Shown piece by piece: positions 1 through 8,115 of a stretch of 64,000 nucleotides of DNA. The notes beneath the pieces were generated by a model. That model was not told the DNA's origin, searched no databases, and worked only from the letters and a program-made list of their open reading frames with translations. The stretch comes from Microbacterium sp. Marseille-Q6648 (lineage in GTDB: Bacteria > Actinomycetota > Actinomycetes > Actinomycetales > Microbacteriaceae), in contig NZ_CALPBZ010000003.1 in assembly GCF_943181415.1 (NCBI RefSeq), positions 62,001-126,000 of the forward strand, given 5' to 3'. The position numbers and the translations under genes were made by a program. Every line of letters begins with the position of its first letter. Position 1 is the first letter of the stretch.

Positions 1-719
1 CGGTGACCCGACTCGCTCAGGTGAAGGGTCGCGTGGGGATGGTGCGCCTGGCGTTCGAGACGGCGCGTGAAGCGAATCCGTCCGCCCGGCTCGTGCTGAA
101 CGACTTCGACCTCAGCGCGGACTACGAGCGGCTGATCGAGGAATGCCTCGACGCCGGGGTGCAGATCGACGCCATCGGTCTGCAGACACATATGCACCAG
201 GGCTTCCGAGGCGAGGAGAACATCTGGAACATCCTCGAGCGATTCGCCCGCTTCGGCCTGCCGCTCCAGCTCACCGAGACGACATTGCTCTCGGGCGACC
301 TCATGCCGGCGGAGATCGTCGACCTGAACGACTATGTCATCGACTCATGGCCCTCCACGCCCGACGGTGAGGCCCGACAGGCCGACGAGCTCGTGCGGCA
401 CTACCGCACCGTCGTGGCGCACCCCGCCGTGGAGTCGCTCACCTATTGGGGGCTGACCGACGAGGGGTCATGGCTGGGGGCACCGTCGGGGCTCCTCCGT
501 TCCGACGCATCGCCCAAGCCGGCCTACGGTGCCCTGCGCGGCCTCATCCGCGGGGACTGGTGGCACGCTCCCCGGACGCTGCGTCCCGACGCGGACGGGC
601 TCGTCCGGGTGCGCGGGTTCGCGGGAGATTATCGCGTGACGACACCCCAGGGCTCCGCGCACTTCGCGGTTCCGGGCGCGGCCGACGGCTCTCCCGTGGA
701 GACTCGCCTGCGCGGCTGA
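1..719 (+). CDS. GH10 endo-1,4-beta-xylanase, C-terminal part (5' end outside window)
   Basis: Secreted or cell-associated glycoside hydrolase family 10 enzyme that cleaves beta-1,4-xylan. The visible part holds the last strands of the TIM barrel: the DAIGLQTHMHQ segment (beta-6/7 of GH10), LTETT carrying the presumed catalytic nucleophile glutamate (usually ITELD), and YWGLTDEGSWLG with the tryptophans that line the substrate cleft. After about residue 185 comes a short beta-rich tail (VRVRGFAGDYRVTTPQGSAHF) that may be a remnant accessory module. The reading frame is open to the window edge, so the GTG at position 3 is not a real start and the acid/base glutamate lies outside. LTETT instead of TELD is a small deviation common in distant GH10 members. 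Family call is confident; exact substrate is not. Confidence 0.85.
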   Translation, partial: VTRLAQVKGRVGMVRLAFETAREANPSARLVLNDFDLSADYERLIEECLDAGVQIDAIGLQTHMHQGFRGEENIWNILERFARFGLPLQLTETTLLSGDLMPAEIVDLNDYVIDSWPSTPDGEARQADELVRHYRTVVAHPAVESLTYWGLTDEGSWLGAPSGLLRSDASPKPAYGALRGLIRGDWWHAPRTLRPDADGLVRVRGFAGDYRVTTPQGSAHFAVPGAADGSPVETRLRG

Positions 720-749
720 CACGCCACGAGATCCGGCATACCGCGAGCC

Positions 750-793
750 GTCACGTGTGTCCGTCCGGATGCCGCCATGCGGACATCCGTGAC
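750..793 (+). terminator. imperfect stem-loop after the xylanase
   Basis: GTCACG at 750-755 pairs with CGTGAC at 788-793. Inside it TGTCCG pairs with CGGACA, separated from the outer stem by a 2-nt internal loop. It lies between the xylanase stop and the next promoter, as a terminator would. There is no T-run, so it may instead be a regulatory palindrome for the gene at 824. Confidence 0.35.
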
Positions 794-811
794 GTCTCGA
801 CGCCCGCGTGG

Positions 812-817
812 CACCAT
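812..817 (+). promoter_or_regulatory. -10 box CACCAT, leaderless start at 824
   Basis: CACCAT is followed by 6 nt and then the ATG at 824, with no Shine-Dalgarno sequence. It is a C-for-T variant of TANNNT; the same hexamer and spacing occur at 49733-49738. Confidence 0.45.
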
Positions 818-823
818 CGAGGC

Positions 824-1261
824 ATGAGCGAGAACACCGACGGATTCAGCGACGCCGAGCGCGCGGCCATGAAGCAGCGCGCGGCCGAGCTCCGGGCGCA
901 GAAGGGCGTCAAGGGCGCCGCGAAGAAGGAGAAGGAGCTCGCGGCCTGCCTCGAGGCCATCCAGGAGCTCACCGGGACGGATCGCACCATCGCCGAGCGG
1001 TTCCACGTCGTGGTGAGCGAGGAGGCGCCGCAGCTGGACCCGAAGACCTGGTACGGCTTCCCTTCCTACGCCCGCGACGGCAAGGTCGTGACCTTCGTGC
1101 AGCCGGCCGCGAAGTTCGACACCCGCTACGCCTCGATCGGCTTCAACGAAGATGCCCTCCTCGACGACGGGGCAATGTGGCCGACCGCGTTCGCCGTCGT
1201 GGAATGGACGGATGCGGTCGAGGCGACCCTCCGCGACGTCGTGCGCCGCGCCGCCGGCTGA
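824..1261 (+). CDS. DUF1801-family protein
   Basis: A 145-residue soluble protein. The N-terminal third (residues 8-45) is Lys/Ala/Glu-rich and helical. The rest is the DUF1801/YdhG-like domain with the recognisable PKTWYGFPSYARDGKVV and FNEDALLDDGAMWPT segments. Members have been annotated as iron chaperone-like by similarity to frataxin-type folds, but no activity can be read from the sequence. The start is the ATG at 824, six nt after a CACCAT box; upstream in-frame codons lie in the xylanase 3' region. It is transcribed alone and converges on the CPBP-like gene. Confidence 0.75.
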   Translation: MSENTDGFSDAERAAMKQRAAELRAQKGVKGAAKKEKELAACLEAIQELTGTDRTIAERFHVVVSEEAPQLDPKTWYGFPSYARDGKVVTFVQPAAKFDTRYASIGFNEDALLDDGAMWPTAFAVVEWTDAVEATLRDVVRRAAG

Positions 1262-1282
1262 CCCTCCCCGCTCACCCGCGCG

Positions 1283-2083
1283 TCACACCAGGAACAGCCC
1301 GTCCAGCACGCCGGGGTTGTGGGCGTGGACGAGAACCAGGAAGACCACGGCGTCGAACAGCAGGTGCACCGTCACGACGTAGGTGAGCGACCGGGTGCGC
1401 ATGAAGATGAAGCCCTGCAGCAGCGCGAACGGGATCGTCAGCAGCGGGCCCCAGGCCTGGTAGCCCAGCTCCCACAGGAACGACACGAACACGATCGCCT
1501 GCAGCAGATTGGCCTGCCAGAAGGGGAAGTGGCGCCGCAGCAGCGCCAGGCAGGTGCAGATGAAGAACAGCTCGTCCCAGATGCCCACGGCGCCGACGCC
1601 GACGAAGAGTCGCGCGATGAGGTCGGGGGTGTCCACGACCGGCCAGTTCTGATAGACCCCCGAGGTGATGAAGTAGAACGGCAGGATCAGCCACCCGAGC
1701 ACCAGCACGGCCACCAGCCACGTCCACTGGAAGGTCGTCCAGCGTCCTCCCCCGCGCCACGGGAACCGGATGGCGTGGTCGCGGTACACCCAGCGTGAGA
1801 TCGCGTAGGGCACGACGACCGCGCCGCCGAGGGCGAGGGCGAAGCGGAGGATGGCGAGGTTGTCGAGCTCGGCCTTCAGCGGGATGACGCTGACGATCAG
1901 CAGGCCGACCGCGACGAGCGAGAGGTCGCGTACGAGTGACGGGGCACGCCGCCCTGTCTCATCGGGGTCGGATGCGGGACGACCGCGCTCGATCAGCCAC
2001 GCGGTGACGAGGCCGGCCGCCAGCAGGCCCCAGCCGAGCCACGGCAGCAGCATGACGAAGAACGCGGGCGCGGCCAGGCACAC
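1283..2083 (-). CDS. CPBP-like multi-spanning membrane protein with degenerate active site
   Basis: About 266 residues with seven or eight hydrophobic segments. The C-terminal half resembles the CPBP (Abi/CAAX-type) intramembrane protease family: a WDELFFICTCLALL helix, then SFLWELGYQAWGPLL, then FMRTRSLTYVVTVHLLFD. Compared with the family motifs EExxxR, FxxxH and HxxxN/D, the first shows DE with no arginine, the second has Glu where His is expected, and only the third keeps HxxxD. Proteolytic function is therefore doubtful. The GTG at 2083 is the first plausible start, but the frame stays open upstream to the end of trmB, so the N terminus may be longer. It lies downstream of trmB in the same direction. 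Confidence 0.65.
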   Translation of the reverse strand: MCLAAPAFFVMLLPWLGWGLLAAGLVTAWLIERGRPASDPDETGRRAPSLVRDLSLVAVGLLIVSVIPLKAELDNLAILRFALALGGAVVVPYAISRWVYRDHAIRFPWRGGGRWTTFQWTWLVAVLVLGWLILPFYFITSGVYQNWPVVDTPDLIARLFVGVGAVGIWDELFFICTCLALLRRHFPFWQANLLQAIVFVSFLWELGYQAWGPLLTIPFALLQGFIFMRTRSLTYVVTVHLLFDAVVFLVLVHAHNPGVLDGLFLV

Positions 2084-2157
2084 CAGGATCGCGGGAGCGA
2101 GGTCCCACGACCACGCCGGGACGGTGCGGGTGGGAGCGAGGGCGGGGGGCGGGCATG

Positions 2158-2895
2158 TCAGGCCACCCGTCGGTAGGCGAGGTCGCGGATGTCACGGCCG
2201 GCGCGGGAGCCCTTTCGCTCGAAGGCCGTGAGCACGCGGCCGTCGAACCGCGGCGCCCAGTCCCCTTCGAACGCACGCTCGAACCCGTCCGCCTCGTCGA
2301 GCACGTCGCGCATCTGCAGCGCGTAGTCCTGCCAATCGGTCGCCAGGCGCAGTATCCCGCGCTCGCGCAGTGCCGTTCGGGCGGTTTCGGCGAACTCCGC
2401 CGTGACCAGACGGCGCTTGGTGTGCTTCTTCTTGTGCCACGGGTCGGGGAAGAAGACCCAGAGCTCGTCGAGGGATGCCGCCGGCAGAAGATGCTGCAGG
2501 ACTTCGGGCGCGTTGGCCTCGACCAGCCGCAGGTTGCCGACCCCCGCGCGCTCGGCATCGAGCATCGTCCGCGCCAGTCCCGCCCGGAAGACCTCGATGG
2601 CGAGGAAGTCGGTGTCGGGGGCGCCGGACGCGGCGTGCACGATGGCATGCCCCTGTCCCGATCCGATCTCGGCGATCAGCGGCGCGTGCCGACCCCACAC
2701 CTGGTGCGGGTCGATGGCTGCGCCCGGGCGGATGCTGGTGGCGGCGGCATCCCTCGGCGCAGCGATCACGAAGCGCGGGGCCAGCTCGCTCCACGCGCGC
2801 TCCTGCGCCTCGGACATGCGGCCGCTTCTGCGGACGAACGAGACGGGCCGCTCGCGAAAGCGGGGATGGGCCTCGCGGGCGGGAGTGTCGGTCAC
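2158..2895 (-). CDS. trmB: tRNA (guanine-N7-)-methyltransferase
   Basis: Adds a methyl group from S-adenosylmethionine to N7 of G46 in the variable loop of tRNA; cytosolic. The 245 residues show the Rossmann methyltransferase core: PLIAEIGSGQGHAIV (SAM-binding motif I, near residue 75) and the TrmB signature FFPDPWHKKKHTKRRL (near 150-165), followed by ATDWQDYALQM. The length matches actinobacterial TrmB, which carries a basic N-terminal extension. The start is the GTG at 2895, six nt after TAGCCT, with no ribosome binding site, so it is probably leaderless. Confidence 0.95.
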   Translation of the reverse strand: MTDTPAREAHPRFRERPVSFVRRSGRMSEAQERAWSELAPRFVIAAPRDAAATSIRPGAAIDPHQVWGRHAPLIAEIGSGQGHAIVHAASGAPDTDFLAIEVFRAGLARTMLDAERAGVGNLRLVEANAPEVLQHLLPAASLDELWVFFPDPWHKKKHTKRRLVTAEFAETARTALRERGILRLATDWQDYALQMRDVLDEADGFERAFEGDWAPRFDGRVLTAFERKGSRAGRDIRDLAYRRVA

Positions 2896-2901
2896 TCCCC
2901 C

Positions 2902-2907
2902 AGGCTA
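2902..2907 (-). promoter_or_regulatory. -10 box TAGCCT of trmB
   Basis: On the minus strand TAGCCT is followed by the 6-nt spacer GGGGGA and the GTG start at 2895. Confidence 0.55.
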
Positions 2908-2966
2908 CCCAGCCGCCGTCTTCTCCCGGCCCGGTCGAGGCCGTTCGGCCCGGTTCACGGCCCGGT

Positions 2967-3806
2967 TCACGGCTCGGTGACGAAGTCGATGAGCTCTTCC
3001 ACCCGGCCCAGAAGAGCAGGTTCCAGGTCGCGGTAGCTCTTCACGGACGCCAGGATCCGCTGCCATGCTCGTGCGAGGTCGGCCTGGTCGCGGGCCGGCC
3101 ACCCCAGGGCCCGGCACACCCCGGTCTTGTAGTCGATTCCCCGCGGCACGTCCGGCCACCGCGGGATCCCGACCGCGCGCGGTGTGACGCACTGCCAGAC
3201 ATCCACCCACGGGTGCCCCACGATCCGCACGTGCGCGCCGTGGGGCCCCCGGGCGACGGCATCGGAGATGCGCGACTCCTTGGACCCGGCGACGAGGTGG
3301 TCGACGAGCACACCGTAGCGGCGCTCCCGCGACGGGGGCTCGGCGTCGAGGGTCTCCGCGAGCAGGTCGATCCCCTGCAGGTACTCCACGACGACGCCTT
3401 CTGCCCGCAGATCGTCTCCCCACACCTTCTCGACGAGCTCGGCGTCGTGCCGCCCCTCGACGAGGATGCGGCTGGCGCGCGCCACCCGTGCGCGCGCGTC
3501 GGGCGCGGCGAACGAGCCCGAGGCGGTGCGTCTGGGGGCGGCGGGCGCGGCCCGCTTCTCGGGGGGATCGAGGATCACGTCGCGCCCGTCGATCAGGAAG
3601 CCGGGTCCGAGGGGGAACAATCGCCGCCTGCCGCGCCGGTCCTCGAGTTCGACCAGGCCCGCTGCGACGCCCACGACGGCGCCGCAGAAGCCGTCGTCGG
3701 CGACCTCAACGACCAGGTCGACGGATGCCGCAACCCGCGGCACCTGCTTCGCCGACCGCTCGCGCCACCCTGCTGCCAGCACGTCCGTTCCGTACCGATC
3801 GTCCAT
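2967..3806 (-). CDS. DUF3097-family protein (TOPRIM-like)
   Basis: 279 residues, a cytosolic protein of unknown function found widely in Actinobacteria. Residues 1-90 form a small beta-rich domain (VEVADDGFCGAVVGVAAGLVELEDRRGRRRLFPL). The second half begins with ASRILVEGRHDAELVEKVWGDD and contains YGVLVDHLVAGSKESRIS. The E...D/H and LVDH patterns resemble a TOPRIM fold, which would suggest nucleic-acid work, but this is only an inference. The gene starts at the ATG at 3806 behind a GGAGG ribosome binding site. It may be cotranscribed with trmB, although trmB has its own -10. Confidence 0.75.
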   Translation of the reverse strand: MDDRYGTDVLAAGWRERSAKQVPRVAASVDLVVEVADDGFCGAVVGVAAGLVELEDRRGRRRLFPLGPGFLIDGRDVILDPPEKRAAPAAPRRTASGSFAAPDARARVARASRILVEGRHDAELVEKVWGDDLRAEGVVVEYLQGIDLLAETLDAEPPSRERRYGVLVDHLVAGSKESRISDAVARGPHGAHVRIVGHPWVDVWQCVTPRAVGIPRWPDVPRGIDYKTGVCRALGWPARDQADLARAWQRILASVKSYRDLEPALLGRVEELIDFVTEP

Positions 3807-3820
3807 GTGTGCCTCCGGGT

Positions 3821-3832
3821 CGGAAAGGCTAC
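3821..3832 (-). promoter_or_regulatory. TAGCCT-type -10 region of the DUF3097 gene
   Basis: On the minus strand GGTAGCCT lies about 18 nt before the ATG at 3806, which would leave a short leader containing GGAGG. There is no recognisable -35. Confidence 0.35.
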
Positions 3833-3894
3833 CTTCCCGCCCCGGCCTGCCGGCGCAGACCCGCCGCCCCTACCCGTGGGCGACCGTGGCTGAA

Positions 3895-3900
3895 TAGACT
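3895..3900 (+). promoter_or_regulatory. -10 box TAGACT of the TPM-pspA operon
   Basis: TAGACT ends 35 nt before the ATG at 3936. The leader would be about 29 nt and contains the GGGGGAG ribosome binding site. No good -35 is visible. Confidence 0.45.
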
Positions 3901-3935
3901 CGCCAGGGGCGGGAACGCCGCGAAGGGGGAGACGG

Positions 3936-5984
3936 ATGCGCAAAGGGTGGACGACCGCGTTGACCCTGAGCGCGTGCGCGCTCATCGCGGGCGTCGGTGC
4001 AAGCGCGGCGGCGGCGACCGCACCCGTCCAGCTCGGCGCCGGGTACATCCTCGATGACGCCGGCGTCATGGACTCTTCGGGCGCGGCCGAGGCTCAGGAG
4101 CGCCTCGAGCAGCTGTACGCCGACACCGGCGTCGACCTCTACGCCGTGTTCGTCGACGAGTTCACCGACCCGGCTGACAGCGAGTCGTGGGCGAACACCG
4201 TGGCCGAGCAGAACGGGCTCGGTCCTTCCCAGTATCTGCTCGCGGTGGCCGTCGACTCCCGCCAGTACTACCTCTCGGCCGACAGCGCCGGTCCCCTCGC
4301 CGAGGACCAGGTCGTCCGGATCGAGGCGGACATCCGACCCGACCTGAGTGCGGAGGACTATTCGGGCGCCGTCATCGCCGCCGCCGACAGCATGTCGGCG
4401 GCGCTCGGAGACGACGCCGGAGCGCCCGGCGCGGCGCCGGGCGGGGGGTCCGGTTTCGGGACCGTCCTCATCCTCGCCGTGGTGCTCGGCGGCATCGCCC
4501 TCGTGGCATGGCTGTTCATCCGCCGTCGCCGGGCGAAGGCTGCTCCGGCCCCCGGCGGGCCCGGGCAGGCTCCTGTCGAGCAGGTGCCGACCGAGGAACT
4601 GCGTCGCCGCGCCGCGTCCGCCCTCGTCGAGACCGACGACGCCATCAAGACCAGCGAGCAGGAGCTCGGCTTCGCCCGCGCCCAGTTCGGCGACGAAGCC
4701 ACCGCCGCCTTCGTGGAGGCCCTGGCAGCCGCGCGGACCGACCTTGACGAGGCGTTCTCGCTGCAGCAGAAGCTCGATGACGGCGAGCCCGACACCGAGG
4801 AGCAGGTGCGGGCGTGGAACAGCCGCATCGTCGAGCTGTGCGAGCGCGCCAATACCCGCCTCGACGAGCGGGCCGCGGAGTTCGACGAGCTGCGCAAGCT
4901 CGAGCAGAACGCTCCCGAGGCCCTCGCGCGGGTCCAGGAGGCGCGGCAGCGAGCCGCGGCGACGGTCGAGCCGGCGCGCGAGCGCCTGGCGGGCCTGACG
5001 GAGCAGTACGCCCCGGAAGCGCTCGTCACCGTCGCCGACAACCCCGACCAGGCCGCCGACAGGCTGGAGTTCGCCGCCGCCGAACTCGCCGAGGCACAGC
5101 AGGCGCTCGGCGGTGGGGATGGCGGAGAGGCCGCCGTCAGCATCCGCGCGGCCGAGGATGCCGTCGCGCAGGCAGAGCAGCTGAGCGCTGCCGTCGACAC
5201 GCTGGCGGTCGATCTCGCTCTGGCCGAGAAGAACGCCACGGCGCTCATCGCCGAACTCGAGCAGGACGTCGCCGCCGCGAACGCGCTCCCCGACGCCGAC
5301 GGGCGGCTCGCCGCCGCGGTGACCGCCGCCCGCCAGCAGATCGACACCGCGCGCGGACAGCTCACCGGCGCCAAGCGGCCGCTCGCCGCACTCCAAGGTC
5401 TGGAAGCCGTCGACGACCAGATCGACGCCCTCATCCGCGCCGTGCGCGATGAGCAGTCCCAGGCTCAGCGAGCACGCCAGCTGCTCGCTCAGGTCATGAC
5501 CCAGGCCCACGCCCAGGTGCGCGCGGCGGAGGACTTCATCACCGCGCGCCGCGGTGCCGTCGGCGCCGAGGCCCGCACTCGGCTGGCCGAGGCCGGCGCG
5601 AGCCTGGTGCGCGCACGGCAGCTCGAGGCCTCCGACCCGCAGCAGGCGCTCGCACAGGCGCAGCGGGCCGAGCAGCTGGCCGCACAGGCGATCCAGTCCG
5701 CACAGAACGACGTCGGCGCCTTCGGAGGAATGGGAGGCGGCGGGATGTCCGGAGGAGGATCAGGCGGCATGCTGGGCGCGGTCTTCGGAGGCATCGTCTT
5801 GAACTCCGTCCTCGGCGGCGGCCGATCCTCCGGCGGAATGGGCGGGCTGGGCGGGCTCGGCGGGCTCGCGGGAGGCATGGGCGGGTTCGGCAGCACCGGC
5901 GGCGGTCGAAGCCGCGGCCGCATCAGCCCCGGCTCGTTCGGCGGCGGCGGCACGCGTGGCCGCCGCGGCGGCGGCAGGTTCTGA
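3936..5984 (+). CDS. TPM-domain membrane protein with long coiled coil and Gly-rich tail
   Basis: 682 residues. A signal peptide (residues 1-28, MRKGWTTALTLSACALIAGV then an Ala-rich end) leads to an extracytoplasmic TPM (YgcG/TPM_phosphatase) domain at about 33-155. Then come a Gly/Ala/Pro hinge and one transmembrane helix at about 172-196 (VLILAVVLGGIALVAWLF) capped by RRRR, so the rest is cytoplasmic. Residues 205-595 are almost wholly coiled coil; the last 85 are Gly/Ser/Arg-rich low complexity (GGMGGGGMSGGGSGG). It forms an operon with pspA 39 nt downstream, which suggests a role at the membrane in envelope stress. TPM domains elsewhere have been linked to photosystem repair and acid phosphatase activity; which applies here is unknown. 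Its cytoplasmic half is paralogous to the protein at 58159-59514. Confidence 0.85.
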   Translation: MRKGWTTALTLSACALIAGVGASAAAATAPVQLGAGYILDDAGVMDSSGAAEAQERLEQLYADTGVDLYAVFVDEFTDPADSESWANTVAEQNGLGPSQYLLAVAVDSRQYYLSADSAGPLAEDQVVRIEADIRPDLSAEDYSGAVIAAADSMSAALGDDAGAPGAAPGGGSGFGTVLILAVVLGGIALVAWLFIRRRRAKAAPAPGGPGQAPVEQVPTEELRRRAASALVETDDAIKTSEQELGFARAQFGDEATAAFVEALAAARTDLDEAFSLQQKLDDGEPDTEEQVRAWNSRIVELCERANTRLDERAAEFDELRKLEQNAPEALARVQEARQRAAATVEPARERLAGLTEQYAPEALVTVADNPDQAADRLEFAAAELAEAQQALGGGDGGEAAVSIRAAEDAVAQAEQLSAAVDTLAVDLALAEKNATALIAELEQDVAAANALPDADGRLAAAVTAARQQIDTARGQLTGAKRPLAALQGLEAVDDQIDALIRAVRDEQSQAQRARQLLAQVMTQAHAQVRAAEDFITARRGAVGAEARTRLAEAGASLVRARQLEASDPQQALAQAQRAEQLAAQAIQSAQNDVGAFGGMGGGGMSGGGSGGMLGAVFGGIVLNSVLGGGRSSGGMGGLGGLGGLAGGMGGFGSTGGGRSRGRISPGSFGGGGTRGRRGGGRF

Positions 5985-6023
5985 AACGGTCACAATCACT
6001 TCTCGGAAAGGAAGGGAAACCCG

Positions 6024-6764
6024 ATGGCAAAACAGTCCATCTTCGGTCGCATCTCCACACTCATCAAGGCGAACGTCAACGCCCTGATCGACCAAGCCGA
6101 AGACCCGCAGAAGATGCTCGACCAACTGGTTCGGGACTACACCAACAGCATCGCCGACGCCGAGGCGGCGATCGCCGAGACGATCGGCAACCTCCGCCTG
6201 CTCGAGCGGGACCACCAGGAGGACGTGCGTGCGGCCGCCGAGTGGGGCAACAAGGCGCTCGCCGCCAGCCGTCGCGCCGATCAGCTGCGCGCGTCCGGCG
6301 ACGCCGTCGACGCCGACAAGTTCGACAATCTCGCCAAGATCGCGCTGCAGCGTCAGATCAGCGAGGAGAACGAGGCGCGTGCGATTGCTCCGACGATCGC
6401 CACGCAGACCGAGGTCGTCGAGAAGCTCAAGGACGGCCTCAACGGCATGAAGCAGAAGCTCGAGCAGCTGCGTTCCAAGCGCAGCGAACTGCTCGCGCGC
6501 GCCAAGACCGCCGAAGCGCAGGTCAAGGTGCACGACGCGGTCAAGTCGATCGACGTCCTCGACCCCACGAGCGAACTCGGCCGTTTCGAAGACAAGGTCC
6601 GTCGCCAGGAGGCACTGGCCGCGGGCAAGCAGGAACTGGCCGCCTCCTCGCTGGATGCCCAGTTCAATCAGCTCGAGGACATGGGGGAGCTCACCGAGGT
6701 GGAGGCGCGCCTGGCCGCGCTGAAGTCCGGCGGCACCGGCTCCGCCGGGCAGCTGACGTCCTGA
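6024..6764 (+). CDS. pspA: PspA/IM30-family membrane-stress protein
   Basis: 246 residues, nearly all helical. PspA/Vipp1 proteins form ESCRT-III-like polymers that bind and repair stressed membranes. The N-terminal amphipathic start (MAKQSIFGRISTLIKANVNAL) and the DQAEDPQKMLDQLVRDY segment are diagnostic. Long heptad helices follow, and the C terminus is SLDAQFNQLEDMGELTEVEARLAAL. A ribosome binding site (GGAAAGGAAGGG) precedes the ATG. It lies 39 nt after the TPM gene, so translation from one message is likely. There is no pspF or pspBC nearby. The C-terminal extension beyond the PspA core is short. Confidence 0.93.
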   Translation: MAKQSIFGRISTLIKANVNALIDQAEDPQKMLDQLVRDYTNSIADAEAAIAETIGNLRLLERDHQEDVRAAAEWGNKALAASRRADQLRASGDAVDADKFDNLAKIALQRQISEENEARAIAPTIATQTEVVEKLKDGLNGMKQKLEQLRSKRSELLARAKTAEAQVKVHDAVKSIDVLDPTSELGRFEDKVRRQEALAAGKQELAASSLDAQFNQLEDMGELTEVEARLAALKSGGTGSAGQLTS

Positions 6765-6770
6765 TCCTGT

Positions 6771-6808
6771 CGACCTCCCGCGTCACGCTCGACGGGCGCG
6801 GGAGGTCG
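6771..6808 (+). terminator. terminator hairpin after pspA
   Basis: A 12-bp perfect stem: CGACCTCCCGCG (6771-6782) pairs with CGCGGGAGGTCG (6797-6808) around a 14-nt loop. It separates the TPM-pspA operon from the arginase gene. No T-tract follows, as is common in high-GC genomes. Confidence 0.65.
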
Positions 6809-6831
6809 CCGTCTGCCGAGAGGTGTCGCGC

Positions 6832-7653
6832 ATGACCCGGTTCATCGTCGTTCCGCAGTGGCAGGGGTCGCCCTCCTCCCGTGCGATGCAGCTGGTCGAC
6901 GGCGCCGAGGCGATCGCAGGCGATCTGCCCCGATCCGCCTGCACACGGGTCGCGGTTCCGCTCGAAGCCGGGGAATCCCTCGACACGCGCGTGAACCGAT
7001 ACAGCGCGCTTCGACGCACCAGCGAGCTGCTCGCGCTCGAACTGGCTCCGCCCGGCGAGCCGGCCCTCGTGGTGGGCGGCGACTGCGGTGTCGGCGTGGC
7101 CGCGGTCGCGCACTCCCTCGCCCGTGAACCCGACCTCGCGGTGGTGTGGCTCGACGCCCATCCCGACCTGCACACGCCGGACTCGAGCGAGTCCGGGGCG
7201 TTCGCGGGGATGGCCCTGCGAGCCGTGCTCGGCGAAGGTGCGCCTGGCCTGTCGCTGACCCCCGACGCCGTGCCGGCCGCACGGGTGGTCCTCGCCGGGG
7301 CGCGATCCTTCGACCCCGCTGAAGAGGGGGTCGTGGAGCAGCTGGGGATCACGTGGCTCACCATCGACGCGCTCGCAGACGTCGAGGCCCTGGCCGACGC
7401 GGTCGTCGCCACCGGCGCGGCGGGGGTGCACATCCACGTCGACCTCGACGTCCTCGACCCCAGCGCCCTCTCGCACGTCACCTCGGCGGAGCCGTTCGGC
7501 GTCGACGTGGCGTCACTGGTCTCCCTCATCGGGGCCGTGCGTGCACGGGTGCCTCTCGCCGGCGCGAGCCTTGCGGGCTTCGCCCCGTCATCCCCCGACG
7601 CCGCCGTGGACGACCTGGGCGCCATCCTGCGCATCATCGGCGCCCTCGCATGA
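6832..7653 (+). CDS. arginase/agmatinase/formiminoglutamase-family ureohydrolase
   Basis: 273 residues of the ureohydrolase fold, a binuclear Mn enzyme that hydrolyses a guanidino-type group. Metal-site motifs are present: GGDCG (82-86), WLDAHPDLH (107-114) and HVDLDVLDP (near 205). In classical arginase the first is GGDHS, so one metal-binding histidine is replaced by cysteine; some actinobacterial members share this. The substrate cannot be told. The start is taken as the ATG at 6832, since the GTG three codons upstream adds nothing conserved. The stop overlaps the next ATG (ATGA), so the pair is translationally coupled. Confidence 0.8.
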   Translation: MTRFIVVPQWQGSPSSRAMQLVDGAEAIAGDLPRSACTRVAVPLEAGESLDTRVNRYSALRRTSELLALELAPPGEPALVVGGDCGVGVAAVAHSLAREPDLAVVWLDAHPDLHTPDSSESGAFAGMALRAVLGEGAPGLSLTPDAVPAARVVLAGARSFDPAEEGVVEQLGITWLTIDALADVEALADAVVATGAAGVHIHVDLDVLDPSALSHVTSAEPFGVDVASLVSLIGAVRARVPLAGASLAGFAPSSPDAAVDDLGAILRIIGALA

Positions 7654-8108
7654 GGTCCGGCTCCTCAGGGCACCGCGAGACGGTCCCCGCCATCGGGGCG
7701 GCCGATCGGCTCGACCGTTTCATCCCCGGCATCCTCCTGGACTCCCCGGTGAGCCATGCGGGCTACCTGTACGGCACTGCCGTGGGCTGGGTATGGGGCT
7801 CGCTGTGGAGCACCGGCCGCATCGAACGACGACAGGGTCTGTGGGTCTTCCGCGGCATGCCGTCCTGGACGTATCCACGGGGCGGCGTGTGCGCCGGCGG
7901 CTGCTTCCTCACCGGCGACGGGGAGATCGACGACCGCCTGCTGCGCCATGAGGCCATCCATCGCCGGCAGTGGCGACGGTACGGCCTGCTCATGCCGATC
8001 CTGTACTGGGCCGCCGGACGCGACCCGCTCCGCAACCGCTTCGAGATCGAGGCCGGACTCGAAGACGGCAACTACCTGCCGCGCCGGCGGTCGCGCGCCC
8101 CGCGATGA
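7650..8108 (+). CDS. small HExxH zincin-like protein of unknown function
   Basis: 152 residues. A His-Glu-x-x-His motif (HEAIH, 100-104) lies in a helix followed by QWRRYGLLMPILYW, with acidic residues at FEIEAGLEDG (131-140) that could give the third metal ligand. This is the layout of small zinc metallopeptidase-like domains. Residues 37-52 (AGYLYGTAVGWVWGSL) and 111-121 are hydrophobic and could touch the membrane. Two cysteines (81 and 85) flank GG. No signal peptide. The ATG overlaps the arginase stop by 4 nt. Peptidase activity is an inference from the motif alone. Confidence 0.6.
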   Translation: MRSGSSGHRETVPAIGAADRLDRFIPGILLDSPVSHAGYLYGTAVGWVWGSLWSTGRIERRQGLWVFRGMPSWTYPRGGVCAGGCFLTGDGEIDDRLLRHEAIHRRQWRRYGLLMPILYWAAGRDPLRNRFEIEAGLEDGNYLPRRRSRAPR

Positions 8109-8115
8109 CGACGGG

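Noticed and set aside
3870-5510. 546-codon minus-strand frame opposite the TPM gene
   Set aside because: It is the antisense of the coiled-coil region; its Gly/Leu/Arg/Val pattern mirrors the Ala/Glu/Gln codons of the real gene.
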